Positions 25,975-36,137 of a stretch of DNA of 64,000 bases are shown one piece after another. The number at the start of each line of letters is the position of its first letter. Position 1 is the stretch's first letter. Source of the stretch: Gammaproteobacteria bacterium (GTDB lineage Bacteria; Pseudomonadota; Gammaproteobacteria; GCA-001735895). Position numbers and translations under genes: made by a program. Under the pieces are notes generated by a model. The model ran no database searches and was not told the origin of the DNA. It worked only from the letters and a program-made list of their open reading frames with translations. The stretch spans positions 18,314 to 82,313 of the forward strand of contig JABHSO010000025.1 in the NCBI GenBank assembly GCA_018669845.1, read 5' to 3'.

Positions 25975-27513
25975 ATGAATAATAAAGTAATCACTGCTGA
26001 ACAGGCAGCTGAAATAATTAAAGATGGCCAAACCATAGCCACCGGTGGTTTTGTCGGTATAGGTGTGCCGGAAGCTTTACTTTGTGCGATTCAAAAACGA
26101 TTTCTAAAACAACAAAAACCTCGTGATATTACATTAGTATATGCAGCAGGACAGGGTGATGGTAAAGATCGAGGGTTAAATCATCTGGGTGAAAAGGGCC
26201 TGGTCAAACGAATTATCGGTGGGCACTGGGGACTGGTTCCGAAACTTGGGCAGCTTGCTTATGCGAATGAGCTAGAAGCCTATAACCTGCCACAGGGTGT
26301 TATCTCCCATCTTTATCGTGATATTGCTGCTGGAAAACCTGGGACTTTAACGCACGTTGGGCTGCATACTTTTGTGGATCCGAGAGTTGATGGAGGTAAG
26401 CTCAATGCAGCAGCTAAGGAGGATTTAGTAGAACTGCTAACCATTGGTCAACAGGAATACCTATTTTATAAACGGTTTCCTATCGATATCGCTTTGCTTC
26501 GAGGCACTACGGCCGATAGCAAGGGCAATATCACCATGGAAAGAGAAGCTCTCACGCTTGAGGCACTATCAATTGCACAGGCCGTGCATAACTGTGGTGG
26601 CAAAGTGCTGGTGCAGGTAGAACGAGTCATTGATAAACACCAAGTTTCTCCCCAACTGGTCAAAATTCCGGGGATATTAGTTGATGCCGTGATTGTGGCA
26701 AAAGCAGAAGATCATATGCAAACCTTTTCTGAGCCATATAACCCAGCTTACAGTGGTGAGCTTCTAACTGAGGATGAAAACCTTAACTCAAGCAATATAG
26801 AAAATGCGATAGATAGCCGCTTAATAATAGGCCGCATTGCTGTTCAATATTTAAAACCGGGCAGTATTGTGAATCTGGGCATTGGCATGCCCGAAGCAGT
26901 TGCTCAGGCTGCGACGGAGTCTGGTGATATAAATTCGATTACCTTAACGGTTGAACCCGGTGGAATAGGTGGAACACCTGCAACAGGGCTGAGTTTTGGT
27001 GCGACAGCATATGCCGACTCGATTATTGATCAAACGACGCAATTTGATTTTTACGATGGTGGTGGCCTGGATCAGGCTTTTCTCGGCATGGCCGAAGTGG
27101 ATGAACTGGGTAATGTTAACGTAAGCCGGTTTGGAACCCGTACCGCCGGGGCAGGCGGCTTCATCAATATCAGTCAGAATGCTAAAGAAGTGTTTTTCAT
27201 GGGAGCTTTTACTTCCGGGAAACAGCAAGTTGACATTATGGCTGATGCTCTGAGTATTAAACAAAATGGTAGTGTGAAAAAATTTGTAAAAAATGTTCAG
27301 CACCTGACTTTTAATGGCCAGCACGGTTTAAAAAATAACCAGAAGATTCGTTTTATTACCGAACGTGGAGTATTTCGCCTGACTAAAAATGGCTTGTTAC
27401 TGGAAGCAATAGTACCTGGAATTGATATTCAAAAAGATATTGTTGCTTTAATGGATTTTAAACCGCTTGTGGCACAGGAGCTAAAAGTATTAAGTTGCAA
27501 CATCTTTAACTAA
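25975..27513 (+). CDS. Family I acyl-CoA:carboxylate CoA-transferase (fused alpha-beta)
   Basis: Fused two-domain CoA-transferase of about 512 residues. The alpha part (about 1-270) has ITAEQAAEIIKDGQTIATGG and GGHWGLVPKLGQLA. The beta part (about 280-500) contains NLGIGMPEAVAQAATESG and the catalytic Glu in TVEPGGIGGTP. The family moves CoA between short acids such as acetate, propionate, butyrate and acetoacetate; this single-chain form resembles propionate CoA-transferase. ATG 25975 is chosen because an upstream in-frame start would translate part of the inverted repeat. It is isolated from other fatty-acid genes, but it could activate acids produced by the aldehyde oxidoreductase at 46.6-48.5 kb, which is only a guess. 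Confidence 0.88.
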   Translation: MNNKVITAEQAAEIIKDGQTIATGGFVGIGVPEALLCAIQKRFLKQQKPRDITLVYAAGQGDGKDRGLNHLGEKGLVKRIIGGHWGLVPKLGQLAYANELEAYNLPQGVISHLYRDIAAGKPGTLTHVGLHTFVDPRVDGGKLNAAAKEDLVELLTIGQQEYLFYKRFPIDIALLRGTTADSKGNITMEREALTLEALSIAQAVHNCGGKVLVQVERVIDKHQVSPQLVKIPGILVDAVIVAKAEDHMQTFSEPYNPAYSGELLTEDENLNSSNIENAIDSRLIIGRIAVQYLKPGSIVNLGIGMPEAVAQAATESGDINSITLTVEPGGIGGTPATGLSFGATAYADSIIDQTTQFDFYDGGGLDQAFLGMAEVDELGNVNVSRFGTRTAGAGGFINISQNAKEVFFMGAFTSGKQQVDIMADALSIKQNGSVKKFVKNVQHLTFNGQHGLKNNQKIRFITERGVFRLTKNGLLLEAIVPGIDIQKDIVALMDFKPLVAQELKVLSCNIFN

Positions 27514-27853
27514 GGAATATTAGGGGAGGAATGAATAGTGATTTCAGGGAGCAAGTTGTTGATTTACTGGCAGAGGAAGTAAGGGCTACAAGTTAGTGAG
27601 TTTTTAACCACTGAAAACATTCCTAAATAGTATATTTGATCTACCAGTATAGGTTCACTCTGGTGAATAACTAAAGCCGTGTGATCAGAGTCTCAAAATA
27701 GTTGTTTTAGCTTTGAATTAACGCTCTTCAAGATAGATGTTTACAAACCAATCGTTTACAGTGGCGCAGTTCAAAAATACCTTTGAATTGATCAAGCTGG
27801 GTTATTAAGTGAAGGTCATTGGATATTTTTATCAAGTTAAACTGGAGGGATTC
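27514..27853. other. Intergenic region after the CoA-transferase
   Basis: About 340 bases without a convincing gene. A 21-residue open frame at 27531-27596 follows a GGGGAGGA sequence, but the spacing to its ATG is too short for normal initiation. The 3' end holds a good GGAGGG ribosome-binding site for the HAMP protein at 27854. Confidence 0.4.
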
Positions 27854-28693
27854 ATGTCGATTCGATCAAAGCTGTTAATATCTTTTCTGTTTTTAACATT
27901 ATTGCTGCTAACTCATTTTATAATTGGTTATTACTTTACCCAGAGAGAACATGATCTGGTTAAAGAAATGGCTAATGAACATAATATTAGTCACCAGTTA
28001 TCACAGCTTGCTATATCGGCACAAAAAATTCGTCGTTATGAGAAAGAATATTTCATTTACCTGCAAAACACACCGAAACGTAGAAAATATTTCAAGGATT
28101 TTTCGGATGCACGTAATGAAATCAATAATATTTTATCCAGCTTAAAAAATACGTATTCAAAATTAGGAAAAAAATTAGACCTTAATCGACTTGCAGCGTG
28201 GAAAATCTCAACTCTATCTTATACGGCAGGTTTTGAAAAAATAAATGAAGAAGTAATGAATGGAATCATTACCGATGTTGCTGAAGCTAATGGAGCAATA
28301 AAAGAATCTAAAAATAAATTCAGATCGGTTTTGTCAGGCAGTATGGATGCAATTGATGAATCTTTCAGATCGTCAAAAAATAAAGCAAAATTGATTCAGG
28401 ATTTTGGTGCTACATCCTCACTTATTTCCAGTTCGATTGCGCTCATAAGTGTGTTTATCGGGCTTGTTATGGCTTTTCAGGTGCCTGCAAGCATTATAAG
28501 ACCGCTAAAAGAATTGTCCGAGGTTGCGAACAGTATCAGTAAAGGTAATCTAAATGAAAAAGTTGATATTGTGGGTAGTCCTGAAATTGTGGATTTATCA
28601 AAGTCGATAGAACGTTTACAAACTGCCACTTTAGGACTGCTTAAACGTGTTCAAATTACCAAACGTGAGGGCACTACTAAAACTAAGGATTAA
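27854..28693 (+). CDS. HAMP-domain membrane protein without an output domain
   Basis: Protein of about 279 residues. A membrane helix at about 7-28 is followed by a helical periplasmic sensor (about 30-185) with a charged LSQLAISAQKIRRYEKEYFI segment like the helical-bundle receptors of chemotaxis proteins. A second helix lies at about 195-220, then a HAMP domain (PASIIRPLKELSEVANSISK, then GNLNEKVDI). The chain ends about 25 residues after HAMP, with no methyl-accepting, kinase or cyclase domain. ATG 27854 has a well-placed GGAGGG site, so an upstream GTG is rejected. It could be a truncated chemoreceptor or a partner of another signalling protein. Confidence 0.75.
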   Translation: MSIRSKLLISFLFLTLLLLTHFIIGYYFTQREHDLVKEMANEHNISHQLSQLAISAQKIRRYEKEYFIYLQNTPKRRKYFKDFSDARNEINNILSSLKNTYSKLGKKLDLNRLAAWKISTLSYTAGFEKINEEVMNGIITDVAEANGAIKESKNKFRSVLSGSMDAIDESFRSSKNKAKLIQDFGATSSLISSSIALISVFIGLVMAFQVPASIIRPLKELSEVANSISKGNLNEKVDIVGSPEIVDLSKSIERLQTATLGLLKRVQITKREGTTKTKD

Positions 28694-28918
28694 TCTTTCA
28701 GCTTGAAATTATGGAAGTAGACACAAGATCTACATATAGATATTAAGTTAATTTCGATAAACCCTACTGGAATAAAGTTTAATGCCGATTTACATGGCAA
28801 TATCCATAAAAAAAGGGCTCATTTTGGGCTGTATCGAAATACCCTTCATATAACACGTTCTCTGTGCAATAATACGCGCCGTTTTTAATCCACCAAATTT
28901 GACCATTAAGGAATTATT

Positions 28919-29248
28919 ATGAGCTTTTTTATTAGTGATGCAATTGCCCAGGCAGGTCCAGCAGCAGAGAGTGATCCAATCATGTCTTTTCTGCCTTTAA
29001 TTATCCTGTTTGTTATTTTTTACTTTCTGTTGATACGCCCTCAGCAAAAGAAAGCGAAAGAACATAAAAATATGGTGGAAACACTAAGCAAGGGTGATGA
29101 GATTGTTACTCAAGGTGGTATTTTGGGTAAAGTTACCGATGTGTCTGACAATTATCTGACCTGCAAAATTGCAGATAACGTAGAAGTAAAAGTTCAAAGC
29201 CATGCAGTAGCTACGGTTTTGCCAAAAGGAACTATCAAAAACTTATAA
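28919..29248 (+). CDS. yajC: Sec translocase accessory protein YajC
   Basis: Single-pass inner-membrane protein of 109 residues that joins SecD and SecF in the Sec holotranslocon. The membrane helix (about 20-40) ends LLIRPQQKKAKEHKNMVETL, the YajC signature, followed by GDEIVTQGGILGKVTDV. It is followed directly by secD and secF, the standard operon order. The 225-base gap upstream contains its promoter; queA and tgt, which often precede it, are 3 kb upstream here. Confidence 0.96.
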   Translation: MSFFISDAIAQAGPAAESDPIMSFLPLIILFVIFYFLLIRPQQKKAKEHKNMVETLSKGDEIVTQGGILGKVTDVSDNYLTCKIADNVEVKVQSHAVATVLPKGTIKNL

Positions 29249-29268
29249 TCACGAACTTATAAAAGATC

Positions 29269-31137
29269 ATGCTTAATCAATATCCTGTCTGGAAATATCT
29301 GCTGCTTATAGTCATTGTTGCAATGGGGCTGCTATATGCTGCGCCAAATTTGTATGGTGAAGACCCTGCAGTGCAAATATCACACAGGGTTAACCTGATT
29401 AATGATGATGAAGTTCAGAATATAAAAAATATGCTGCAAAATTTGAATATAGAACATCGCTCTATAGAAATGGGTGATGGTTTTATTCTTATTCGTTTTA
29501 ACAATGAAGACCAGCAGTTGAAAGCTGCATCTGATATTAAAGATGCTCTTCAGGAACAGGATAGTCGTTATGGTGTGGCGTTGAACCTCGCTCCGGCTAC
29601 TCCTGACTGGTTGCGTTCGATGAATGCTTTGCCTATGTATCTGGGCCTGGATTTACGAGGTGGTGTACATTTCTTAATGGAAGTTGATATGGATGCAGCT
29701 ATTACCAAGTCGCTGAATCGTGCATCTTCTGAAATCCGTACTTATTTACGAGAAGAAAAAGTTCGTTATAGATCGGTTAAGGCATCGAAAGATAATTTGG
29801 CTGTGCGTTTTTCCAGTATCGAAGAAAGAGATCAGGGTTTAATCAAGCTAGAAGAAGAGTTTCGTGATTTTAATTTTCAAATTACTCAGGATGAACGTAG
29901 TTTCTATGTCAATATGAGCTATAGCGAAACGGCTTTAATTTCTGAAAAAACAGCGGCACTTACGCAAAATATTTCAACCCTTAAAAATCGTGTTAATGAA
30001 CTGGGTGTAGCTGAACCGGTTATCCAACGGCAGGGTGAAGACCGTGTTGTAGTGCAGCTGCCGGGTGTTCAGGATACGGTGAGAGCAAAAGAAATACTGG
30101 GTGCAACGGCCACTCTGGAATTTAGACTGGCACAGGGTTCTCTAACCGATTGGTCAGAAGCAGAGAGATCTGGAAAAGTACCTGTTGGAGCAAAGCTGTA
30201 TAAAGAAACCAATGGCTCGCCAGTGTTATTAAAGCGTAGCATTATTGTTACGGGTGATCAGGTTGTTGGTGCAGCATCCGGTATTGACAGTCAGTCAGGC
30301 ACACCTGATGTAACGATCACGCTGAATGGAAAAGGCGCTGACCGTATGAGTAAAATCACCCGGGATAACATTGGAAAACCAATGGGTGTGGTATTTATTG
30401 AAGATAAATATGAATACAAAGAAATTAACGGTGAGAGAAAAAGGATTAAGAAAACCGAGCAGCGGGTCATCAATGTAGCAACTATTCGTGACCAGTTAAG
30501 TAAACGTTTTCATATTACTGGCCTGGATAGCACACGAGAAGCTCGTGATCTGGCTTTATTACTACGTGCTGGTGCATTAAGAGCGCCTATGATCATCATC
30601 GAAGAACGTACTGTAGGACCTAGCCTTGGACAGGAAAATATCAATAAAGGTTTTATGTCTGTTGTCATTGGTTTTATCGCTGTACTCATTTTTATGGTTG
30701 TTTACTATAAAGTTTTTGGATTGATAGCAAACGTCGCTTTGACCATGAATCTTGTATTGTTGGTTGCTGTCTTATCCATGCTACAGGCAACTCTAACTTT
30801 ACCGGGTATTGCGGGAATAGTTTTAACAGTTGGTATGGCTGTGGATGCTAACGTATTGATTTTCGAGCGGATACGAGAAGAAATTCGATTGGGGAACTCA
30901 CCTCAGGCTTCTATCTTTTCCGGTTATCAGAAAGCATTCAGTACCATTGCTGATGCAAATATAACAACATTGATTGTCGCCGTTATCCTGTTTGGATTTG
31001 GCACAGGTCCTATTCAGGGCTTTGCTGTTACATTATCAATTGGAATCCTGACTTCAATGTTAACTGCAATCATGGGCACTAGAGCCATTGTTAATTTGGT
31101 TTATGGTCGTAAAAACATTAAAAAACTGGCTATATAA
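29269..31137 (+). CDS. secD: Protein translocase subunit SecD
   Basis: Large RND-type subunit of SecDF, which uses proton motive force to finish protein export across the inner membrane. At 622 residues it has the usual N-terminal helix, a large periplasmic P1 region (PMYLGLDLRGGVHFLMEVDM; VNELGVAEPVIQRQGEDRVV), a second periplasmic part and five C-terminal helices with VGMAVDANVLIFERIREEI, the proton-relay Asp motif. It is 20 bases after yajC and 27 before secF. Confidence 0.97.
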   Translation: MLNQYPVWKYLLLIVIVAMGLLYAAPNLYGEDPAVQISHRVNLINDDEVQNIKNMLQNLNIEHRSIEMGDGFILIRFNNEDQQLKAASDIKDALQEQDSRYGVALNLAPATPDWLRSMNALPMYLGLDLRGGVHFLMEVDMDAAITKSLNRASSEIRTYLREEKVRYRSVKASKDNLAVRFSSIEERDQGLIKLEEEFRDFNFQITQDERSFYVNMSYSETALISEKTAALTQNISTLKNRVNELGVAEPVIQRQGEDRVVVQLPGVQDTVRAKEILGATATLEFRLAQGSLTDWSEAERSGKVPVGAKLYKETNGSPVLLKRSIIVTGDQVVGAASGIDSQSGTPDVTITLNGKGADRMSKITRDNIGKPMGVVFIEDKYEYKEINGERKRIKKTEQRVINVATIRDQLSKRFHITGLDSTREARDLALLLRAGALRAPMIIIEERTVGPSLGQENINKGFMSVVIGFIAVLIFMVVYYKVFGLIANVALTMNLVLLVAVLSMLQATLTLPGIAGIVLTVGMAVDANVLIFERIREEIRLGNSPQASIFSGYQKAFSTIADANITTLIVAVILFGFGTGPIQGFAVTLSIGILTSMLTAIMGTRAIVNLVYGRKNIKKLAI

Positions 31138-31164
31138 ATCAGGCTAAGCATTTAGGAAAAAACT

Positions 31165-32094
31165 ATGGCACTTTTTAAAGAAATAAATTTTATGGGTCTA
31201 CGCAAAATTGCGATGTCCATTTCGTTGGTATTAATCCTGATATCACTGGTTAGCCTGTTCACTAATAAATTGAACGTTGGTATCGATTTCACCGGTGGTA
31301 GTGTTATTGAAGTGGGTTATGAAGAAGCAGTTGATCTTAAACCAGTTAGAGCGGCTCTAGTTAAAGCGGGTTACGGGGATGCAATTGTTCAACACTTTGG
31401 TAGTGCGAAAGAAGTACTTATTCGCCTGGTTCCACGTGAAGGGCAGAATAAAGCTGAACTGAGTTCATTACTCATTCCAATATTAGCTGAGCAAACTAGC
31501 AGTAAAATGGATGTCCGCCGGGTTGATTTCGTGGGACCTCAAGTGGGTGAGGAGCTTCGTGAAGACGGTGGACTGGCAGTTCTCTATGCTTTGATTGCTA
31601 TATTGATTTATGTGTCATTACGTTTTGAATACCGCTTTTCTCTTGGAGCTGTAGCGGCTCTGATTCATGATGTAATTATTACTCTGGGTGTATTTTCAAT
31701 CCTGCAGCTGGATTTTGATTTAAGTGTACTGGCGGCTATTCTGGCGGTTATAGGTTATTCACTGAATGATACAATTGTTGTATTTGACCGTATTCGTGAA
31801 AATTTTAGAAAAATTCGTAAGAAAACTTCTTTTGAAGTGATTAACATGTCTATCAATCAAACAATTTCACGTACGTTAGTGACATCTTTAACCACTTTAC
31901 TGGTGTTAATAGCGTTATATACCTTCGGTGGTGAAGTTATTGAAGCTTTTGCCCTGGCCTTGATTATTGGTGTAATGGTTGGTACTTACTCTTCAATTTA
32001 TGTAGCAAGTGCAAGTGCCCTGGCTCTGGGTATTACACGATCTGATATGTTGATACCTGAAAAAGAAGATGTTGAAGCGGAAGCGCAGCCATAA
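31165..32094 (+). CDS. secF: Protein translocase subunit SecF
   Basis: Six-helix partner of SecD, 309 residues. LNVGIDFTGGSVIEVGY in the periplasmic part, VDFVGPQVGEELREDGGLA, and the conserved VIGYSLNDTIVVFDRIREN with its Asp-Arg pair are diagnostic. It is last in the yajC-secD-secF operon. A strong stem-loop terminator follows after about 60 bases. Confidence 0.97.
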   Translation: MALFKEINFMGLRKIAMSISLVLILISLVSLFTNKLNVGIDFTGGSVIEVGYEEAVDLKPVRAALVKAGYGDAIVQHFGSAKEVLIRLVPREGQNKAELSSLLIPILAEQTSSKMDVRRVDFVGPQVGEELREDGGLAVLYALIAILIYVSLRFEYRFSLGAVAALIHDVIITLGVFSILQLDFDLSVLAAILAVIGYSLNDTIVVFDRIRENFRKIRKKTSFEVINMSINQTISRTLVTSLTTLLVLIALYTFGGEVIEAFALALIIGVMVGTYSSIYVASASALALGITRSDMLIPEKEDVEAEAQP

Positions 32095-32154
32095 GGTTTT
32101 TTACCTCAAAAGCTTGAATATCAAATTAAAGATTAGTAGTTAAAGTTTTAATCA

Positions 32155-32187
32155 TGCTGGAGCAAACGATGTTTGTTCCAGCATTTT
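32155..32187 (+). terminator. Rho-independent terminator after secF
   Basis: TGCTGGAGCAAAC pairs with GTTTGTTCCAGCA (13 pairs, one G-U) around a GAT loop and is followed by TTTT. It lies 61 bases after the secF stop and ends the yajC-secDF transcript. Confidence 0.85.
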
Positions 32188-32253
32188 AATCTTTAGCAGG
32201 CTAACTCTGTTTATTCAACAAAGTAAAACTTTTCATTATTTGTAGTTTGGATT

Positions 32254-33033
32254 TTAATTAGTTAATGATTTAAAAAACTGTTTAACTCCACCAGCCATAA
32301 AGAAATAATCTGCAATTCCATTATCTTCCAGATAGTACTGTAACCAGCGTACCTGTTTGCCAGCCTCATCATATACCAGTAAGCTTTTTCCGGATTTTTT
32401 AACGCCTTTTAAAAACTTACTCAGTTTTTTCTGCTCATCCATTGATATATTATCCTGACGGTATGGGAAGAGTTCTATTAGTCCACGTTGAGAAGGTTCA
32501 CGAATATCAAGAATAACGGTGTTATCATCAATATTAGCAGTGAATTCTTCAGGCTTTAACAGGTATTTTTTCAAATCATCTTTACTTAATAATCGACTTG
32601 TATCTACAGGTGTACTACCCAGTAATACTGCTTTTTCAGGGTGAGCCTTTGCCCAGTCAAAGATGCCAGAGTCGTAAGCGAATATATTCGTGATTTTTGC
32701 TCTACGGGCTTTCTTTGCTGCTTTATAAGATTTATAGCAGCTATGACCATTACAATAAAAAATAACGGGTTTACCGTCGTTTTGAAGAGCGGAAACCTGA
32801 GCAGTAAATTTTTTGCTGTTTAAAGGAATGTTAATGGCATTGTTTATATGTAACGTATTAAATTCAAAAGCTGAACGTACATCTACAACAATCACATTAT
32901 CAAACTCCCTGTTTAATTGTGATGTTTCGTAAACTTGTACCTTGGGGTAAGTCGCCCGTCCTGGGTAATCACCCGATTGAGCCCAAACTGGTAGTAATAG
33001 ACTAATGAGTGAAAATATGAATAGAAATTTCAT
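32254..33033 (-). CDS. Exported double-rhodanese protein
   Basis: Protein of 259 residues with a signal peptide (MKFLFIFSLISLLLPVWAQS) and two rhodanese-like modules. The first (about 30-130) has FEFNTLHINNAINIPLNS and the active-site loop FYCNGHSCYKSYKAAKKA with a Cys in the CNGHSC loop. The second (about 150-259) has VILDIREPSQRGLIELFP, but the loop after LLVYDEAG has no Cys, so it is probably inactive. Exported rhodaneses move sulfane sulfur or sense redox state in the periplasm; the substrate is unknown. It is monocistronic, divergent from flgG and convergent with secF. Confidence 0.85.
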   Translation of the reverse strand: MKFLFIFSLISLLLPVWAQSGDYPGRATYPKVQVYETSQLNREFDNVIVVDVRSAFEFNTLHINNAINIPLNSKKFTAQVSALQNDGKPVIFYCNGHSCYKSYKAAKKARRAKITNIFAYDSGIFDWAKAHPEKAVLLGSTPVDTSRLLSKDDLKKYLLKPEEFTANIDDNTVILDIREPSQRGLIELFPYRQDNISMDEQKKLSKFLKGVKKSGKSLLVYDEAGKQVRWLQYYLEDNGIADYFFMAGGVKQFFKSLTN

Positions 33034-33223
33034 TCCTGCAAGCTCCTGTATATTTTAGTGATTATTGTTTTTATAGACTTAAGTGTAGATTAGATTATCG
33101 TTAGGTCAATAAGTTAGATGCTTTTGCTAATAAAAATATTAAGTTTTTACCTTTGTGTTAACTCTTTAATATTGTGATTTGATTTGATTTGTTTTAAAGG
33201 TTATAGCTCACATCTTACTAAAG

Positions 33224-33239
33224 TGGCACGCTCTCTGCA
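33224..33239 (+). promoter_or_regulatory. Sigma-54 promoter of flgGHI
   Basis: TGGCACGCTCTCTGCA carries the GG and GC pairs exactly 12 bases apart, as in the -24/-12 consensus TGGCACG-N4-TTGCA, with one mismatch in the -12 box. It lies about 37 bases upstream of the flgG start, as expected for RpoN-dependent flagellar genes. Confidence 0.85.
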
Positions 33240-33275
33240 TATACTCCTGTAAATGCCCCAACACAGGAGATTATT

Positions 33276-34061
33276 ATGAACCAGGCACTCTGGGTAGCCA
33301 AAACTGGTCTGGACGCCCAACAGACCCGTTTATCAGTCATTTCAAACAATCTGGCTAATGTCAGTACCAATGGATTTAAACAATCCAGAGCGGTGTTTGA
33401 AGACTTGTTGTATCAAAATGTTCGGCAGGTAGGTGGCCAGACATCGCAGGAAACCCGTTTACCGTCAGGCCTTTCACTGGGTACCGGTACACGCGTAGTG
33501 GCCACAGAAAAATTGCATACGCAGGGATCTATTCTTAACACTGAAAATTCACTCGATGTAGCTATTGACGGGAAAGGTTATTTTCCTGTTTTACTACCCG
33601 ATGGCAATGAAGCTTACACCCGAGATGGTAGCTTTAAAATTTCTGATCAGGGGCAATTAGTCACCGCAAGCGGCTATACCTTGCAGCCTGGAATTACTAT
33701 TGCTGCCGACGTTCAATCAATCACAATTGGTCAGGACGGTGTTGTTTCAGTAACTTTACCTGGGCAGGCAACACCGTCTGTTATCGGTAATATTCAAATT
33801 TCAAACTTTATAAATCCTACCGGTTTACAGCCGATTGGAGAAAATATGTTTCTTGAATCGGCTGCCAGTGGTGCTGCTCAGGCCGGAACACCAGGATTGA
33901 CCGGCTTGGGGCGCTTACGCCAGGGGGCCCTTGAAGGTTCTAATGTGAATATTGTGGAAGAAATGGTTGGTATGATTGAAGCTCAACGTGCCTATGAAAT
34001 GAATTCGAAATTGATCTCAACTGCTGATGGCATGATGCAGTATCTGAATAACAATATTTAG
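33276..34061 (+). CDS. flgG: Flagellar distal rod protein FlgG
   Basis: Rod component of 261 residues, the usual FlgG length. The N-terminal [20 protein letters not shown] and [15 protein letters not shown] blocks, the central [13 protein letters not shown] and the C-terminal [20 protein letters not shown] are the family signatures. It is preceded by an AGGAG site and a sigma-54 promoter and followed 8 bases later by flgH. No flgF or other rod gene precedes it here. Confidence 0.96.
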   Translation: MNQALWVAKTGLDAQQTRLSVISNNLANVSTNGFKQSRAVFEDLLYQNVRQVGGQTSQETRLPSGLSLGTGTRVVATEKLHTQGSILNTENSLDVAIDGKGYFPVLLPDGNEAYTRDGSFKISDQGQLVTASGYTLQPGITIAADVQSITIGQDGVVSVTLPGQATPSVIGNIQISNFINPTGLQPIGENMFLESAASGAAQAGTPGLTGLGRLRQGALEGSNVNIVEEMVGMIEAQRAYEMNSKLISTADGMMQYLNNNI

Positions 34062-34069
34062 GTGATGTG

Positions 34070-34771
34070 ATGAGAAATAAATACTTAACTCAACTGATAA
34101 AAGCTGCAGTTCTTATTTCTTCAGTTATTTTATTACAGGCCTGTTCAAGTACCCGCCTTCAGGTGCAACCTGATCCCATGTTTGCACCGGTTGATTTGAA
34201 ACAAAGCCGTTTCCAGCCAGTTAATAATGGCTCTATCTTCCAGCAGGGCCGATCTGTTAGATTATTTGAAGATAGTAAGGCGTTCAGAGTAGGGGACTTG
34301 CTGAGTATTTCACTTTCTGAGTCAACTAATGCAACAAAATCAGCAGCAACCAACACGGCAAAGGATGATGATGTCACTTTAGGAGCAGGTACTTTTCTGG
34401 GTGTTTCACCAACTTATAAAGGCAATGCTCTGATGGATAATGCATTAACTGCTGAAAGAGCCTTCAAGGGCAGTGGCGATACGGCGCAGAGTAATAGTTT
34501 AAAGGGTGAAATAACCGTGATGGTGAGTGATATCTTACCGAATGGCAATTTAGTGGTTAGAGGTGAAAAGATTATAGGATTAAATCAAGGGTCTGAATTC
34601 ATCCGTATTACAGGCATTGTCCGCCCACAGGATGTGAGTTCAAACAATGAAGTAACATCAGGAAAACTGGCCAATTCTCGCATTTATTATGGTGGTGGTG
34701 GGGTCATTGCAGAAGCAAATACAAAAGGCTGGTTAAGTCGTTTCTTTAGCAGCCCTGTTTTTCCTTTTTAG
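34070..34771 (+). CDS. flgH: Flagellar L-ring lipoprotein FlgH
   Basis: Outer-membrane L-ring protein of about 233 residues. The lipoprotein signal ends LLQAC (Cys near residue 25). Family blocks are SIFQQGRSVRLFEDSKAFRV, GDLLSISLSESTNATKSA and NGNLVVRGEKIIGLNQGSEF. ATG 34070 is preferred over the GTG one codon earlier because the AGGTG site is better spaced. It lies between flgG and flgI in one operon. Confidence 0.96.
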   Translation: MRNKYLTQLIKAAVLISSVILLQACSSTRLQVQPDPMFAPVDLKQSRFQPVNNGSIFQQGRSVRLFEDSKAFRVGDLLSISLSESTNATKSAATNTAKDDDVTLGAGTFLGVSPTYKGNALMDNALTAERAFKGSGDTAQSNSLKGEITVMVSDILPNGNLVVRGEKIIGLNQGSEFIRITGIVRPQDVSSNNEVTSGKLANSRIYYGGGGVIAEANTKGWLSRFFSSPVFPF

Positions 34772-34780
34772 GAGATGAAG

Positions 34781-35884
34781 ATGAAAAATTTAAAAATGTT
34801 ACTACTGATTTGTTTGTTAGTGATTTCATCTAATAGCTTTGCAGAACGTATTAAAGATATTACTGAAATTAAAGGTGTTCGCAGTAACCAACTGGTTGGA
34901 TACGGTTTGGTTGTGGGTCTGGATGGAACAGGTGATCAAACAGCTCAAACTCCATTTACAGTGCAAAGTTTAAAAAGCATGTTATCGCAATATGGTATTA
35001 CGTTGCCTGCTGATGTTAACCCACAGGTTAAAAATATAGCAGCAGTCAGTATCCATGCAGATTTACCGGCATTTGCCAAAATTGGTCAAACTATTGATAT
35101 CACTGTGTCATCATTGGGTAATTCGAAAAGTTTACGTGGTGGTAGCCTGTTAATGACCCCGTTAAAAGGTGCTGATGGAAATATCTATGCCATGGCTCAA
35201 GGCAATTTGATTGTCGGTGGTCTGGGTGTTGAGGGAGCTGATGGCTCAAGAGTAACAATAAATGTACCGAGTGTGGGACGTGTTCCAAACGGTGCTTCTA
35301 TTGAACGAGAAATTACTAACCCTTTTGCTCTGGGAAATCATATCACGCTGCATTTAAAGCGACCTGATTTTACTACGGCTAAAAGGCTTTCGGATACCAT
35401 CAATCGAGTATTAGGTCCGGACAATGCGTTTGCCCAGGACAGTGTGTCTGTAAAAATAAATGCGCCAAAAGATATTTCTCAACGGGTTGGATACATGTCG
35501 TTTATTGAAAACCTTGAGTTTCAACCGGGAGAAGCCGCAGCCAAAGTTATTATCAATTCACGCACTGGAACCGTTGTGATTGGCAATCATGTGAAAGTTT
35601 ATTCAGCAGCGGTATCACATGGAAATATGACGGTGACAATTACCAATACAAATCAGGTCAGCCAACCGGGAGCGCTATCAGATGGGGAAACAGTAGCAAC
35701 TCAGCAAAGTGATATTGATGTGGCTCAGGGTGATAACCGTATGTTTTTGTTCAATACAGGTGTTTCGCTGGACCAGATAGTACGTGCAGTTAATCAGGTA
35801 GGGGCTTCACCGGGTGATTTGGTTGCTATTTTAGAGTCTTTGAAGCAAGTGGGTGCGCTTTCTGCTGATCTTATCGTTATTTAA
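34781..35884 (+). CDS. flgI: Flagellar P-ring protein FlgI
   Basis: Periplasmic P-ring protein of about 367 residues with a cleavable signal ending in [25 protein letters not shown] at the mature N-terminus, [20 protein letters not shown] and [15 protein letters not shown] are diagnostic. Start ATG 34781 has the AGGAG site at six bases, whereas the ATG at 34775 directly abuts it. The usual next gene, flgJ, is absent. Confidence 0.96.
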   Translation: MKNLKMLLLICLLVISSNSFAERIKDITEIKGVRSNQLVGYGLVVGLDGTGDQTAQTPFTVQSLKSMLSQYGITLPADVNPQVKNIAAVSIHADLPAFAKIGQTIDITVSSLGNSKSLRGGSLLMTPLKGADGNIYAMAQGNLIVGGLGVEGADGSRVTINVPSVGRVPNGASIEREITNPFALGNHITLHLKRPDFTTAKRLSDTINRVLGPDNAFAQDSVSVKINAPKDISQRVGYMSFIENLEFQPGEAAAKVIINSRTGTVVIGNHVKVYSAAVSHGNMTVTITNTNQVSQPGALSDGETVATQQSDIDVAQGDNRMFLFNTGVSLDQIVRAVNQVGASPGDLVAILESLKQVGALSADLIVI

Positions 35885-36137
35885 CTTATCCGTGTTGAAT
35901 GCCAATAAGAGCATCATCTCTATCATCAATTTTAGCTGTACATAAAATAATAGGAAGTCATAATTTATAAATGACTGATAGCAGTTATCTAAAGGTCAAT
36001 CTTTATTTAACTGTTTTCTCATGTCTAAATATACATAGAATTAATTGAAGACTGAGCTATTATTATAAAATCGTAAAATTATTGTGGGTTAGTCTTCTTT
36101 TTAGAAAGCTGATTCTGAGATGTGAAAGGTATTATTA

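Noticed and set aside
27531-27596. 21-residue ORF after the CoA-transferase
   Set aside because: The GGAGG sequence lies directly against the ATG, too close for normal initiation, and the peptide shows no recognisable feature.
33276-34061. flgF instead of flgG
   Set aside because: The length, the [18 protein letters not shown] block and direct linkage to flgH and flgI fit FlgG better.
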